Positions 11,641 through 22,646 of a stretch of DNA of 64,000 bases are shown here, in pieces; position 1 is the first letter of the stretch, and each line of letters starts with the position of its first letter. The translations under genes and the position numbers were made by a program. Source of the DNA: Adiantum capillus-veneris. Lineage: Eukaryota > Streptophyta > Polypodiopsida > Polypodiales > Pteridaceae. The notes under the pieces are model-generated. The model searched no databases and was not told the DNA's origin. It saw only the letters and a list, made by a program, of their open reading frames with translations. The stretch is from NCBI GenBank assembly GCA_014529385.2, contig CM043944.1, positions 180,689,740 to 180,753,739 on the forward strand, in the 5' to 3' direction.

Positions 11641-12513
11641 CTATTTCGACTCATACTCAGATTCGTCATCTGTCTCACCCATAACCCTTAGCATGTAGTA
11701 GGGGACTATGTCATACCCATTCTCATCGCAAAATTTTGTTGGTGTGGTCTCATTAACACAGACATCCAAAGTAGCCAATATATGAGTCAACTCTAGTGGT
11801 TCTAACGCCTCTTCCGGAAAAGGTTCTCTTATGTAAGCATCATCTTCTAAGACCCTCTCTAAGGAATTCTCATTTCTCCCAAAGTCACTATAGTCCAATG
11901 CTCCGCACATCCAGATTTCTTTCTTTTTGCCCATCCACGGATGGTCTGTTGATCCACTTTGTGTTGCAGAATCAAAATCTTGCACAGGCGTTCTAGTTAC
12001 ATCTTGGTAACTATGATTTCTCATATTTACACGTGTTGTAGTTTCAACATGTCTCAAGTATAGATAATCATAACCCCAATCTTGTACCATCTTGAGTTGC
12101 CTCATGAATGGTCTTCCAAGGATGATTTCATAGTTATTTTTATTGCCAAAGTCAACTATGGCAAAAGTATGCGCATACTCTATACCACAAGAAGACACCA
12201 CTATCGCTTCTAGCAATCCCATGGGTCTTTCCACATGCCCATCAGCTAACTTTAATTTTATTCTGGTTGTTCTAAAGGCAGGCCTACCCCATTTCTCCCA
12301 TATTCGTTTTGTTGCTATGGCAATCCCTGCTCCACTGTCAAGTATAGCTTTCGTTTCAATCCCATTGTACTCGACAGGCAAAGTGACATTACCATCTTCT
12401 CCTTCACAGCACTCTCCTACTTTGTTTAGAGGTACCGGTCTTAAATTTGATCTAGGCTTCTCGATCTCATCTAGTCCTCTTCTCTTTTTTGGGCATGTCG
12501 GACAGCCTTCCAT
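11641..12513 (-). CDS. pro: Retropepsin-like aspartic protease (element 1)
   Basis: The 290-codon ORF has the catalytic triad D59-S60-G61 in AILDSGAGIAIATKRIW and the second retropepsin motif ILGRPF at 131-136, followed by a strongly conserved QDWGYDYLYLRH segment. Between them lies KLADGHVERPMGLLEAIVV, typical of Athila/Tat proteases. It would cleave the gag polyprotein. The C-terminal part (LERVLEDDAYIREPFPEE, LATLDVCVNET) is conserved in element 2 and of unknown role. The ORF is uninterrupted, but no reverse transcriptase follows it, only another ORF with a protease-like domain. Confidence 0.85.
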   Translation of the reverse strand: MEGCPTCPKKRRGLDEIEKPRSNLRPVPLNKVGECCEGEDGNVTLPVEYNGIETKAILDSGAGIAIATKRIWEKWGRPAFRTTRIKLKLADGHVERPMGLLEAIVVSSCGIEYAHTFAIVDFGNKNNYEIILGRPFMRQLKMVQDWGYDYLYLRHVETTTRVNMRNHSYQDVTRTPVQDFDSATQSGSTDHPWMGKKKEIWMCGALDYSDFGRNENSLERVLEDDAYIREPFPEEALEPLELTHILATLDVCVNETTPTKFCDENGYDIVPYYMLRVMGETDDESEYESK

Positions 12514-12899
12514 AACTCCTCTCGCCAGTTGTCCTCAACTATAGGAACATAGGGTGGGAAATCCCTCATTGATTCATCTGTTGTATTTTGGATTACCCTC
12601 GAGTCTTGCGACCTTGGAAATGGTTCTTCCCTATGATCTACCTCTTCTCTAGGCAATTCGTCTAATTTAATGTTCTCATCTTTGTGCACTGGGGTGACTA
12701 TCCTATCCTTCACTTCTGGTGTAGGTGGTTCTAGCAATGCTTGAGCAATTATAATGAGTTGCTTACAAATTTCTAGCCTCTGTTTCTCTGGTTCAAGATA
12801 AGGATAAGTCATCCATCTTTGTTCTAAGGTCTGTCTATTTGCCAATCTAGCCTCATAAGCCTGTAAAATCGCGTTTAAAGGCTCGTTCATTTTGTCCAC
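12471..12899 (-). CDS. gag-protease linker ORF (element 1)
   Basis: This 142-codon segment contains EARLANRQTLEQRW, AQALLEPPTPE and WREELWKAVRHAQKREED. The last two are also found in the start of the element 2 ORF (QALLEPP near 50160; EELWKQVREANEAN), so it is a conserved part of the polyprotein. I recognise no catalytic motif. It overlaps the protease ORF by 43 bp in another frame, so the original reading frame has probably shifted. Confidence 0.6.
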   Translation of the reverse strand: MDKMNEPLNAILQAYEARLANRQTLEQRWMTYPYLEPEKQRLEICKQLIIIAQALLEPPTPEVKDRIVTPVHKDENIKLDELPREEVDHREEPFPRSQDSRVIQNTTDESMRDFPPYVPIVEDNWREELWKAVRHAQKREED

Positions 12900-13196
12900 T
12901 AGGACAGATCCTCCTGAACTAGCACTCTTGGGTGCTTTAGCTGGTTTAAGGGTTTCAACTTCCCTTTGCTATGTCTGTTGCTCTTGAGTTGTTTCCAACT
13001 CAATTGTAACAGCCTTTTCTTCTCCTTTCTCCCTTTCTAGTCTCGCTTTCATTCTAGTTCTTCTTGCTCGTCTAGAGTTTCTACGGCTTTTGGAACTCTT
13101 ACTAGTCTCTCCATCTGTAGGCTTCTGCTCTTGCACTTTTGCTTGTGCTCTTGTGACAACGTTTACTGGAGCAACTTGCTTACTTTTATCTTCTTT

Positions 13197-13709
13197 TTAT
13201 TTAAGCACCTGTTCTTTTGCAATTGTTTCTTGCTCTGTTGTTGTTGTCGTCTCTCCTTTTGTTGCGTCTCGTTCTTTCTCTGATTCGCTGGTAGAAGGAA
13301 AGGTAACATGTGGTTGCATTCTACCTTTATTTCTAGGATTCTTAGGAAAATCCAAAATCATATGTGTGACTGCAGACTCATTACAATATACATTTATCAT
13401 GATATCATGGTGTGGACAATCCTTAATCAAGTGATCACTACTACCACATTTGTCACATGGACGTATTGGTAGTTGTGGCAATACTTGATATTGACCTTGA
13501 AGTGACCTCTGATCTACCAAATTTCTTTCTATTTGAAGCTCATGACTCACATATGCATTTCTAGCAGCTATGGGTCTTTCACTTAACAACACTTGTTCCA
13601 CTACAGGATGATATCTAGGCGGTTGAGACATAACATGCTCAAACCTTGGTGGAGTCTTAGGTCTATAGTCAGGACAACGTTGCGTCGGATGGTCCCCTCC
13701 ACATGTCAT
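13197..13709 (-). pseudogene. gag: gag nucleocapsid part with CCHC zinc knuckles (element 1)
   Basis: It begins with C-M-T-C-G-G-D-H-P-T-Q-R-C, a CX2CX3HX4C knuckle of the CGGxH type known from Athila/Tat gag. A second, CX2CX4HX4C, is at residues 85-98 (CDKCGSSDHLIKDC). A third near residue 108, CNESAVTHMILDF, has lost two cysteines. The tail is rich in T, E and K. Such knuckles bind the element RNA during packaging. The frame differs from the capsid ORF, so one indel separates the two. Confidence 0.8.
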
Positions 13710-14923
13710 GCACCTTCGTCCTTGAGGAACTCTATAGGCTGGTACTCTTCAGAGTGGTTGATGCGTTGCATCACATTCTCTATGATTTGCTCCTCAACAT
13801 TTACTTGGTTTTGTCCTAGATTCCCTCTTTGATCCTCAAGATCAGCGGTTTCCTTTTTCTCACTCGCATCATTCATCTTCTTCTGACCATCGTCATAGAA
13901 TTTGCAATTGTCAACTAGATCAACTGTCGCTTTGGTCACCTCTTCCAAGGTTTGGTATCTTTTCATGTATAGGTCCTTTTGGAGATTCTCATTCCTAAGC
14001 CCTCTGATGAAGCATAGGATCTGACATTCTGGCGTGGGTAACTCTTGGGTAGGACATCTAGCAACATATTGCTTGAAACGCAGTATTGCATGTCGCAATG
14101 TTTCTGTTTTGCCTTGTTTAAATTCCTGAATCTTAGGAAGGGTGTTATGTTTTATGCCCCTCTTGGAGAATTCTTGAACAAATTCATCCAACATTTTCTC
14201 AATGGTTGTGAACTCTCTCCGGTTCAATAGTTAAAACCATGCTTGTGCATTGTCCTCCAATGTAAGTCCAAAACCCTCATACTGCGTGTGGAAGTCCTCT
14301 ACTTGTTCTGCTCGTAGGACTTGCTTGAAAGCCGAGACATGGGCGTATGGGTCTCCTATGCCATTGTAATTTCTATTTACCCATTTTCTTAGCTGAGATG
14401 GTCTTATACTTTGGGGTGCAAAGTATAGAACCATACTCCTCTCTGGTATTGTTTCATCTCTCGTTATCGCTCTAGGAGGAAATCCAGGTGGTGGTCCCCT
14501 CTTTGGAATTCTCTTAGAGGTTCCTGTGTTTGATGGATGTATCTGAGGTCCTCCTTCATTGACCAAATATCCACTCATCTCTAATTTGGTTCGCGGATTT
14601 GTCCTTTCTACAGCTCTATATTCTCGTCCATACTTGTCAACAAATAAAGATGTCCATTGTCGGTCGACCTCGTATGTATAGACATATAAGAGCTTGTACT
14701 CTGTCAACTCATTTGGGTAAAGCTCTACGCAACTGTAAAGGTTGAATTGATTTCCATTAATATACCTATATAGTCCTTCACTTTCATGGTTATACGTCCA
14801 AACTCTTTCCAGAAAATTGGTCTTTATGTACTGTAGGTTTGGAAGATCTATTCTGGGCGGGTGCTCATCTATCCCTGCAATCCATGTGCTTGTATAAGCT
14901 GAGTCTAAGTCTGATGTAGACAT
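13706..14923 (-). pseudogene. gag: gag matrix/capsid of element 1, one in-frame stop
   Basis: The ORF starts at ATG 14923 (MSTSDLDSAYTSTW), 3.1 kb inside the primer site. Codons 1-230 hold an N-terminal region with a proline-rich RGPPPGFPPR segment and then a capsid-like stretch ending in EDNAQAWF. A TAA at 14231-14233 interrupts it, and the same frame continues as LLNRREFTTIEKMLDEFVQE and later RGLRNENLQKDLYM, the usual pattern of the Retrotrans_gag domain. The product would build the virus-like particle that packages element RNA. It overlaps the next ORF in another frame, implying a frameshift near 13706. With the stop this copy is probably defective. Confidence 0.85.
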
Positions 14924-15299
14924 GACTTCTAGGCTTTACAGCTCTAGCTTGCTGTAGTAATGCCTCTCTCAGTGTGTTCAAGTGTTTTGGTCAGGGAAAA
15001 TCCAAAACTATGTCCAAAACCATGAGTGTTTTCTCACAATTCTCTCAAATTGTCGGTTTTAAACACCCCTGACTTCCGGATGCATTTTGAGGCCTTAAAC
15101 AACGTTCTTTTCATAACTGACCAAAATGTATTAAGTTGGAAACCATTTTGGTCAATTTACTCTAAGATCTGTAATGCTGCTCTCAAGCTACGTTTTGATA
15201 AAAAAAGTTTTGGAATCGGAGTCCGTATGTGAAAGTTATGACCAAAATAGTGAGATGTAATTTGGAAAGTTTCTCTATCTGATGTTTTTGCAAGTGGTC

Positions 15300-17150
15300 A
15301 ATTTGAGCCCAAAATTGGTGTGTGCACTCCTTAGGCAATGATAAACCTAGTGGTATACTTGGTTTCAAAAAAATTCTCAAAAATTTTTCCTGACTTGTCT
15401 ATCGCGATAGACTCACCAAGTACCCCTTGCAGATGTCCAAATGCACTCAAACTTTGTGTACAGGGTATAATGGGCCTTCTGAACCCAAATATGAAGTCAG
15501 ATTTGAATTTTGATTTTTCTACAGTGAATTCCTGAGTCTATCGCGATAGAATCACCAGAGTGTTACTGGGATACAGTTTTTCAACTGTTTTCACAGATTT
15601 GAGTTCCCCCTTCTCTTGAGATACTACTCACCAAGTTTCAACCAATTTGGAATACTTTTCCTTTGTCACTTTCTTCAAACAACAGCCTCTTTTCTGATCT
15701 TATGAAGTAATCCTCTTAGATGCACTTACAATACTCCAAATTCACTCAAATTTTAACCATAGGCTCACAACAACATGTAGAACAAGGCTATAAGGTCAGT
15801 TTTCAAAAATTTCAATTTCTGGGAAAAAGCCTCAGTCTATCGTGATAGACTCAGCAGACTCTTCAGTTTTGAAAATTTCCCAGATTTCTCTTTACCACTT
15901 TCCCTATGCTGTGTACACCTTGCTCACCAATTTCCACTTGTTTTGGACTTTTTCTTAGGTCTCTAACTCCAACTCTAGAATTCTGAGTTTAGAAAGAGAC
16001 TTAGGATGACTTCCCAATGTCCAAAATCCACCAAATTTTGTGTGTAACCTCCTGAGAGGCTAAACAAGCTATGCTCCAGAGGGTTTTGAAAATTTCAATT
16101 TCTTTGGCCCTGCTTTGAGTCTATCGTGATAGACTCAGCAAGTACCCCTTTTATAGGTCAAACTTGAACTTTGACTATACCACTGTGTTCCAACACCTCT
16201 CCTTAGTCCTCCTGCCAATTTTCAAGTGGTTTGGATTTTACTTTGTCAGTTAGACCAGATATGGTGTTTTCTACAAGCTGAATCCTCTCAAATGGTCTTA
16301 GACCCACTTTCTGATGTCCAAATGACTTCAAAAATTTTATGTGTCCTTGATAGCACCTTTCCAAGCTATGTCACATAGGTTTTTGAAAAATTCAATTTCT
16401 ATCATTGGGTTCTTTATCTATCGCGATAGACTCACCAAGTATGCTAAAATGAAACTTTTTTCAAATTTTCTCTTCACAGATGTGTTCCCTACCCTCTGTA
16501 GATCATGTATACCAAGTTTCACAAGGTTTGAAAATTTGGTCAAGTCCCTTTACCCAATTTGTCTCTGAAGTCTGACTCAAAACACCAGGCTTGAGGTTTA
16601 GTGGTCAAGCAGGTGTCCAAGTACACTCATTTTTTCGGACCAGCCTTGTATTGATGTGTTTTACCTGTGGTATGAAGGGTTTTGCCTGATTGTGAGTCTA
16701 TCTCCAATTCACCAGTCTATCGCACTTTCTGATGTCCAAATGACTTCAAAATTTTTATGTGTCCTTGATAGCACCTTTCCAAGCTATGTCACACGGGTTT
16801 TTGAAAAATTCAATTTCTATCATTGGGTTCTTTGTCTATCGCGATAGACTCACCAAGTATGCTAAAATGACACTGTTTTCAAATTTTCTCTACACAGATG
16901 TGTTCCCTACCCTCTATAGATCATGTATACCAAGTTTCACAAGGTTTGGAAATTTGGTCAAGTCCCTTTACCCAATTTGTCTCTGAAGTCTGACTCAAAA
17001 CACGAGACTTGAGGTTTAGTGGTCAAGCAGGTGTCCAAGTACACTCATTTTTTTCGGAGCAGCTTTGTATTGATGTGTTTTACCTGTGGTATGAGGGGTT
17101 TTGCCTGATTGTGATTCTATCTCCAATTCACCAGTCTATCACGATAGACT
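15300..17150 (-). repeat. Leader array: degenerate units each carrying a CTATCGCGATAG palindrome
   Basis: Seven copies of the palindrome lie in the untranslated leader between primer site and gag: 15397-15412, 15537-15550, 15835-15850, 16119-16134, 16417-16430, 16834-16849 and 17134-17149. Perfect copies read GTCTATCGCGATAGAC; three copies have one arm base changed (CGTGAT or CACGAT). A half copy lies near 16713-16722. Each palindrome is usually followed by TCACCAAG or TCAGCA and preceded by a TTTCAATTTCT-like block, so the region is a worn tandem array with spacing of about 140-420 bp. The same palindrome is also in both LTRs. Confidence 0.85.
16312..17120. repeat. 418-bp tandem duplication in the element 1 leader
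   Basis: The segment from CTGATGTCCAAATGACTTC at 16312 recurs at 16730 with few changes, through the palindrome and the following GTCAAGCAGGTGTCCAAGTACACTC block. The period is 418 bp. It is the freshest part of the leader array. Small ORFs of 60-75 codons here are by-products of the duplication and not genes. Confidence 0.85.
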
Positions 17151-18023
17151 AAGCAGAGAGCCACTGGGAAGTGATTTTTTTCTTTGTTTTTGAACAGTTT
17201 GGTTCCCAATGCCCTTAGAAGCCTATCAAAAGTTTCATTCAATTTGGACTTCTTTTCCTTTGGATTCAAGCATTTCACAGTTCACTTCCTTACACTCAGA
17301 AAAAGCAAATTCCCACTTAGATACACAAGCACTGATGCAAATGCTTTGAAATTTCAAATACAAGCTGTAGAGCATATGCAAAACAAGGTCTTGAGGTCAA
17401 ACTTTTTTTTGTTGAAAATTACAGATTTGGTTTCAGATTTTTGTTTTTTTGGGTTTTTAGAGTTTTTTTATTATTATTATTGGACCAAATCTCTGTTTTC
17501 CCCCCACCTTAAGGTCTCCAATGCAAAAACAAGCACTCAAATCGGCTTTCAACCGACCATTTTAGAGCACTTTTACCATAATCAGCACAATTTCGCCTTT
17601 TGTGTTTTCAAGCACATTTTCATGTCAAAATTGACATCAGATGTCCTACACTACCGAAAGTCCTAATTTGGATGGTTGAATGGTTGTTTTTGCTTTCTAG
17701 CAAGCAAACAGCCTCCTGCTTACCTTTTGCGTTTTTCTTTGCATTTTTTTTTTCTTTCAAGTTCTTCACAACCATAAGTCAGAACCAAATACACGAACTA
17801 TAGAACCTAATCTAAACACACAACAAAATGATATAACCATACCTCAACCTCATGGTGGACCACCTCGGCGAGACGCAGGCTCCCTGGCTATCCCTCAATC
17901 AAGAGATCTGCTCTCTGACTTCCCACTAAGAAGGCAAAGGGTGACAACACTCTAGAAAACTCTAGAGAAATGCTATACTATCAAACACGAGTGATGCGGT
18001 CTACGCTAGTTTAGGCGCTTCTT

Positions 18024-18040
18024 CCCCGGCAACGGTGCCA
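18024..18040 (-). promoter_or_regulatory. Primer-binding site, tRNA-Asp type (element 1)
   Basis: The plus strand reads CCCCGGCAACGGTGCCA, one base from the 3' end of plant tRNA-Asp(GTC) including its CCA. The minus strand is therefore complementary to that tRNA and lies one base inside the 5' LTR. This fixes the element's orientation as minus and is the primer type used by many plant Athila/Tat elements. Confidence 0.92.
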
Positions 18041-18041
18041 A

Positions 18042-19112
18042 TGTTAGCGGGTACGTCGCGATGGACGATGGAGCACAGCGAGAACACAGACCAACAAACT
18101 GTCAATCCGAGGACGTAGCTGACCCGACTAGGGCATGGAGGAAATCTCTGGGTTGTCAACCCTGAGCTAGACACGAACAACACTCTACAGTCACTAATCC
18201 TACCACAACACTACCATAAAGCAAAGAAACAGACAACGCATCCTACGAAACACTACAAGCTCGAAACAGTCTCAAATCATATCGGAATGACTCGAAATTG
18301 GAGGGCAAGACTCACAAGGACATATCCTATATGGCCAAACACCTAAACCCTGAAAACCATAACTGTAAGACCTCTAATCGCTATCGCGATAGACTCAAAA
18401 CATCAATTTCCAAAGTGTCCGAAACTGAACTACAAAGACATCAACACGAAGAGCTTCTTGCCCTGATTCTAATGACTACTTGATCATTCAGAACAGATGT
18501 CGTTTGAGGTACTTATGACCAAATACAGCTCGTAGCAGGTGGGCTCGCGATGTGGTCCTCGGCTTGCATTGCTTGCGTTGACACGGAGAGCTCCTCGATG
18601 CTAACTCGCTCCTACTCGCATATCTGCAATGTGATTAGTGTGTGCGACGGTGTGTGTGCGTGAAGCTCACTACCATGTGCTGCAAAACCCATGACTGTAT
18701 ATTAATTGAGATAACGTAATGTGTTTTTTACAAAGACTTAGGTTTTAGCTTATATACAAAGCCTTCAAACCTAATGTCCGGCCAAATGACCTGAATTGTC
18801 CCTAGGCTTCTACAGAGCTTAATTACAAGAAACTGAGTTGGCTTTACTCATTATACAAGCATCTGCGGCCAAAATACAAGTGCCGATTTATAATATGAGG
18901 TTCCCGTAAACAAAACAAAAGTGGCCGTAATGGCTCAAAATAATAATAACGGGATACTCGATGACGTCCATGAACTCGTATCTTCATGTTGCAGCATCCA
19001 TCTTCATCTTCATTACTTCATCACCATCTTCATGTGGAATCTTTATAGAATCTTTGACGTATCTTTAATGGAATCTTTATGAAAACGTTGTTGAAAGGGC
19101 GTCCTTTCAACA
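18042..19112 (-). repeat. Element 1 right LTR (5' LTR in element orientation)
   Basis: This 1071-bp partner of the left LTR is followed at 19113 by the target duplication ATAGA. The palindrome CTATCGCGATAG is at 18381-18392. As the 5' LTR it would carry the active promoter, driving transcription leftwards through the leader and gag. Confidence 0.95.
18749..18756 (-). promoter_or_regulatory. Candidate TATA box in the element 1 5' LTR
   Basis: The plus strand reads CTTATATA, which is TATATAAG in element orientation. The same octamer is at 7944-7951 in the other LTR and at equivalent places in both LTRs of element 2 (45121-45128, 52921-52928), although the surrounding LTR sequence has diverged. 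Conservation between the two families supports a core promoter role. The start site itself is not known. Confidence 0.5.
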
Positions 19113-20930
19113 ATAGATAGAGAGAGATTCTATTGTAGAGCCCGCACGGGTCAAATGGAAAGCCGCAGGCTTCCCCAAGCATAGTGTAAACTCCACCTAG
19201 ATCAAAGATATGGTATTGCTCATCATCATCCATCTGTAAAGCATATGCACACCACCCCTGCTTTGCACCTATAAATTTGTAAGCCAACCATTCCTGTAAA
19301 GCTCGATAACACCATCCTTCAAAAAACTGCATGCATGAATCATTTTCCCACCCAAAAAAGCTTGTACACCCTACACAGCTTCCGTATCCTGTGTTCCCCA
19401 GCCATCGGCTAGAGACTCCTCCATAGTATCCATGTCTTCAAGAAAAACAACCTGAAACAATTGGCATAGCGGCGCTTGCATAGCCACTTCATCTGTAGGT
19501 GCTTCAAACGTCACTGGATCAGGCACACAACCTTGCATATCCTGTATCCTCGCCATCGCTTTAGCAATCAAAATCTGCGTCTCGTCATCAACATCGGCCA
19601 CTGGCTCATCAAATCCCCATCATCTTCATCAAGACATTCTTCTTCAGTCAATATGCCCTGACCATCACAAGGCACGAGAGATGGTTGCCCAACCCCCTGG
19701 TCTTTGCAAACTGGCTCTTCACCTGCATCCTGCTATTCTTTGAGCACCTGCTCTTCTTGCACATGGGCTACTACCATATCATCATACACATAAGAGGGAA
19801 ACTTTACCTTTACCAAATCAGGCTCATCAGACTCCGTCCCCTTGCCATAGGATGTGGACTCATATGCTCCATCCTCTTCGCTTGTCTCCCAACTACTCGA
19901 GCTTGTATCTTCATCATCATAGGCATCATATAGCGACTGCATATCTGCATCTTCATTCGCCCGCTGTTCCACAAAAGCTTGACCATCACCATAGCTTTGG
20001 TCACTTTCTTCATCAGCTTTTGAACCCTTGGTATTTGCAACCTAATTGCATTTTGCTATGTTTTCATACAAACTTTCCATAAGAAGAGGCTTTAACTCTT
20101 CAATCCACATCGGAACCTCCATATCTGCTATCGCTCCCGAATCTTGGTTCATCGCAATCTGGAGCTTCTCCTCATTGACAAGCTCGTACACCCTCAATAA
20201 ATGCACATCAAAAACTAGAAATCTCCAAGGAACATAGTCAACAGTAGGCCTTACTCGACAGACCTTGCACTTCAAACACTTGGAAACACCGTTGGTTGGA
20301 CCAATGAATACTTGGCTATCTCTGCAACAACAGGCATAGAATCTATTGGCTTCAACATGCCCAGCTTGAATTTCCGCTTAACCTATCTACTTTTGATCTT
20401 TGCCAGATAGACCATGTCTTCATAGGTATCCGCATCGGCTTCCACGTTGTCTCTAATCCTCGGATGCAAGCACGCCATGAACCTCTAGATCTTGAAAACA
20501 TATCCACTTTGCAACTGGGTAGCAGTAGCTAGTTGCTTCCATATCTCTTCAAACTTGGTTAGAAACACACTGAAGTCTTCAGACACATCTTGCTTTAATG
20601 CATTTAATTGAGAATCCACTTTTCTACAGTTTAAAGCCTTTGCTGGAAATCTTTAACAAATCAAGCTCGAATCACCTTCCATGATTGCCGATCAAGAACT
20701 TCCAACCCCTCGAACCAAGCTTTGACTTTCCCTCGCATCACCAGCGGCACAGCCTTTGCCTTGGCTTCATCGGTCACCATCCACATCGACAACATCCAGA
20801 GCTCTACATCTGAGATCCAATCTTCAGCATCCTGTTCACCTGAGAGCACGAACTCAAAATCTGGCACCATATTACTGCACCACACCATCACTTGAGCAAT
20901 CAGTATATCCTGAGTGGGGGCACCACTGAT
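19113..20930 (-). pseudogene. gag: Decayed gag of an older LTR element, split by element 1
   Basis: Near 20891-20661 the minus strand reads FVLSGEQDAEDWISDVELWM and later VMRGKVKAWFEGLEVLDRQS, the pattern of a Retrotrans_gag capsid. The same domain continues to about 20380 (DFSVFLTKFEEIWKQLATAT; CLHPRIRDNVEADADTYEDM) with stops. A cysteine-rich piece (KCKVCRV) lies near 20270, and very acidic segments follow at 19972-19733 and 19601-19371. No polymerase motifs remain. It is flanked by the R2 repeats, so it is probably the interior of an old element into which element 1 inserted. Confidence 0.65.
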
Positions 20931-21697
20931 GGGAAGGGGGAAATGGAAAAAACACCCAGCATATAATATACCTACCTCATACTCCCTTTTGATCTACACC
21001 GTGGAGTCGGCGACCCTCGCAGCTCCTTGTAGCTCATGCCCGACACCCAGGTGGTCCCCCTACCTGTTATGCAGCTCCTCACGGCCTTCTAGCAATCGGT
21101 GCTCCCACTCATCCTCTACCTTACAACGGCCAGCACTCCGTGGCTCTTCTTCCCTGTGTGCTTGTTCTAGGACCCTCTCTGTAGTGCTCCAACCCCCTCA
21201 CGGCATGCATCAATCTCTTCTCTACCCTTTGATGGTGGTACGTGGCCCTTCCTTGCTACAGCCCCGTCACTTGCTCTTCCTTCATCTCTGTCTGGAGAAC
21301 TGTCCTTGGTCCTCTTGGCTGCTCTCTGTTGGCCCCCCGCCTTCTTGGTCCCCTCCTAGCGTTTACTTTCTGGCCACCCCGCGGCTGCCTTCTACTGCAA
21401 TGGCGGCCCCACCTATCTTTGAACACCAAAGAGATCACCTCGTTGATATTCTCCTCCCTTGCCACAATGTACGACGCCTCACAAAATTTTTCATGCATCT
21501 TCAAGCATTGTGACTCGCAAATCTTTTGCACCATGTCTGGCCTGTTAAATGGCCGACTTAGCATACACATCCAACGGTACCTGTGACACTTGGTGCCCGA
21601 CATAGGCTCAAGCACATTGTCGCGACACTGCCTACTACCATACACCTGCCACAATGAGCCTTTCCATGGGTCAACATATTTGAGCTGCACCAGCGTG
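20929..21697. repeat. Repeat R2, copy 2 (candidate LTR)
   Basis: It matches 5255-7130 at both ends but lacks about 870 bp of the middle. Shared landmarks are AGCATATAATATACCT, CTTTTGATCTACACCGTG, ATGCCCGACACCCAGGTGGT and CATCCAACGGTACCTGT. It lies directly beside the start of the gag remnant, as a 5' LTR would. No target duplication could be recognised. Confidence 0.5.
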
Positions 21698-21899
21698 TGT
21701 AAGGGTAGAGACATGCCCTGGTAGTAGGTACGCTTGGTGTGGTGGGTTTGTGGAGTGTGAGAACAGTGGAAATTGAGCAGGCAGTGGTCTCCTAGTGTGC
21801 AGTGTTGTTTTGAATTTGTTTTCCAATAAGATAGGGGATTGTGGATACCCTGAGCTATAGAGAGGCCCTTTTGTTTGTGCCGAGCGTGCTCCCCCATTC

Positions 21900-22020
21900 C
21901 CCCTCTCCAACGTCATCAATTTCTATGCTATCTTTTGTGTGTGTGTGAGGGTCTAGATTTATTTTAATTTCTTTATGTCACTTGGGCCCCATCATACGGG
22001 GTCCCATAAGTTGGTAGGAC
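21900..22020 (+). repeat. Fragment of R1, plus orientation
   Basis: It matches 2690-2800 of R1 copy 2 (ACGTCATCAATTT, then TTTTGTGTGTGTG and the CATAAGTTG block). It directly abuts an oppositely oriented R1 copy, making a head-to-head junction near 22020. Confidence 0.5.
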
Positions 22021-22630
22021 TTCTTCTTCTATTGTTGTTTGTTCTTCAGTGAATTGACACGTCAGTAGTTTTGTGATATTTTGTCTTAAATTGCTGCGTA
22101 TCAAGCCACTGAAGAACGGAACCAACTTGCAGATGTTGACCCAGGGCCTAAACCCTAAATGAAGAAGAAAAAGCAGTACATGTACAGATTTCCATAGTTC
22201 ATGCTAATCTGTTGATGTGGTAGATTGTATGGATTTTTGCACCTTGCACTGGCTTGCTAACGTGGTAGATTGTACAAAGTTTTGTAGATTGTGCTGGCTG
22301 CTTTTCGGGCCATATGCTTTTTGGACTAGTTGCTTTTGAATTTAAAGCTTTTCATGTAAACTGCTTTTAATGGCCAAGGGCCTTTAAATATGAGGCTAGG
22401 GCTCATTCTCTGGCACTCTTCTGGGAGAAGGAGCAGAGGATGGAGTACCGGCTTGTACTCTTTTGATGCAATATAAAGAAATACCAAAAGGGGAGCCAAG
22501 GTTTGGGGCCAATACTCTTTGGGGTAGAATTCCTCCACTTTGTGTTGCATGTGCTCTCTCTCTTTCAATTTAGTTTTTATTGAAGTGCTTAAAATTTGTT
22601 CAGTCTGTTCTTTTCTTTTGACATTTCTCA
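22021..22630 (-). repeat. R1 copy 3
   Basis: Read on the minus strand, it shares the other R1 copies' block from TTTAAAGGCCCTTGGCC to AGGGTTTAGG and the CTTCAGTG...TTGA tail. It has lost the GGGACGGGCACC start and instead runs to about 22630, next to the LINE remnant. Confidence 0.5.
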
Positions 22631-22646
22631 CAAAACCTTAGTGTTG

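Larger units (their letters stand above)
7238..19112 (-). mobile_element. Element 1: complete gag-protease LTR retrotransposon, Athila/Tat-like
   Basis: It is bounded by LTRs at 7238-8295 and 18042-19112 that begin TGTTAGCG and end TTTCAACA on the plus strand, and flanked by a perfect 5-bp target duplication ATAGA (7233-7237 and 19113-19117). Coding is on the minus strand. The order is 5' LTR (right), primer site, 3-kb leader with palindromes, gag, zinc knuckles, protease, a second retropepsin-like ORF, a C-terminal region with W-x-P-K motifs, polypurine tract, 3' LTR (left). No reverse transcriptase, RNase H or integrase motif was found, so it must be mobilised in trans. The tRNA-Asp primer site, CGGxH zinc knuckle and ILGRPF protease motif resemble plant Athila/Tat elements. 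It sits inside an older element. Confidence 0.93.

Noticed and set aside
16341-16986. Two 75-codon ORFs with nearly the same sequence
   Set aside because: They are copies created by the 418-bp tandem duplication of an untranslated leader and lie antisense to the element.
15300-17150. The palindrome array as a CRISPR
   Set aside because: The spacers are themselves diverged repeats of each other and vary from about 140 to 420 bp. The region is the leader of a plant LTR element and there are no cas genes.
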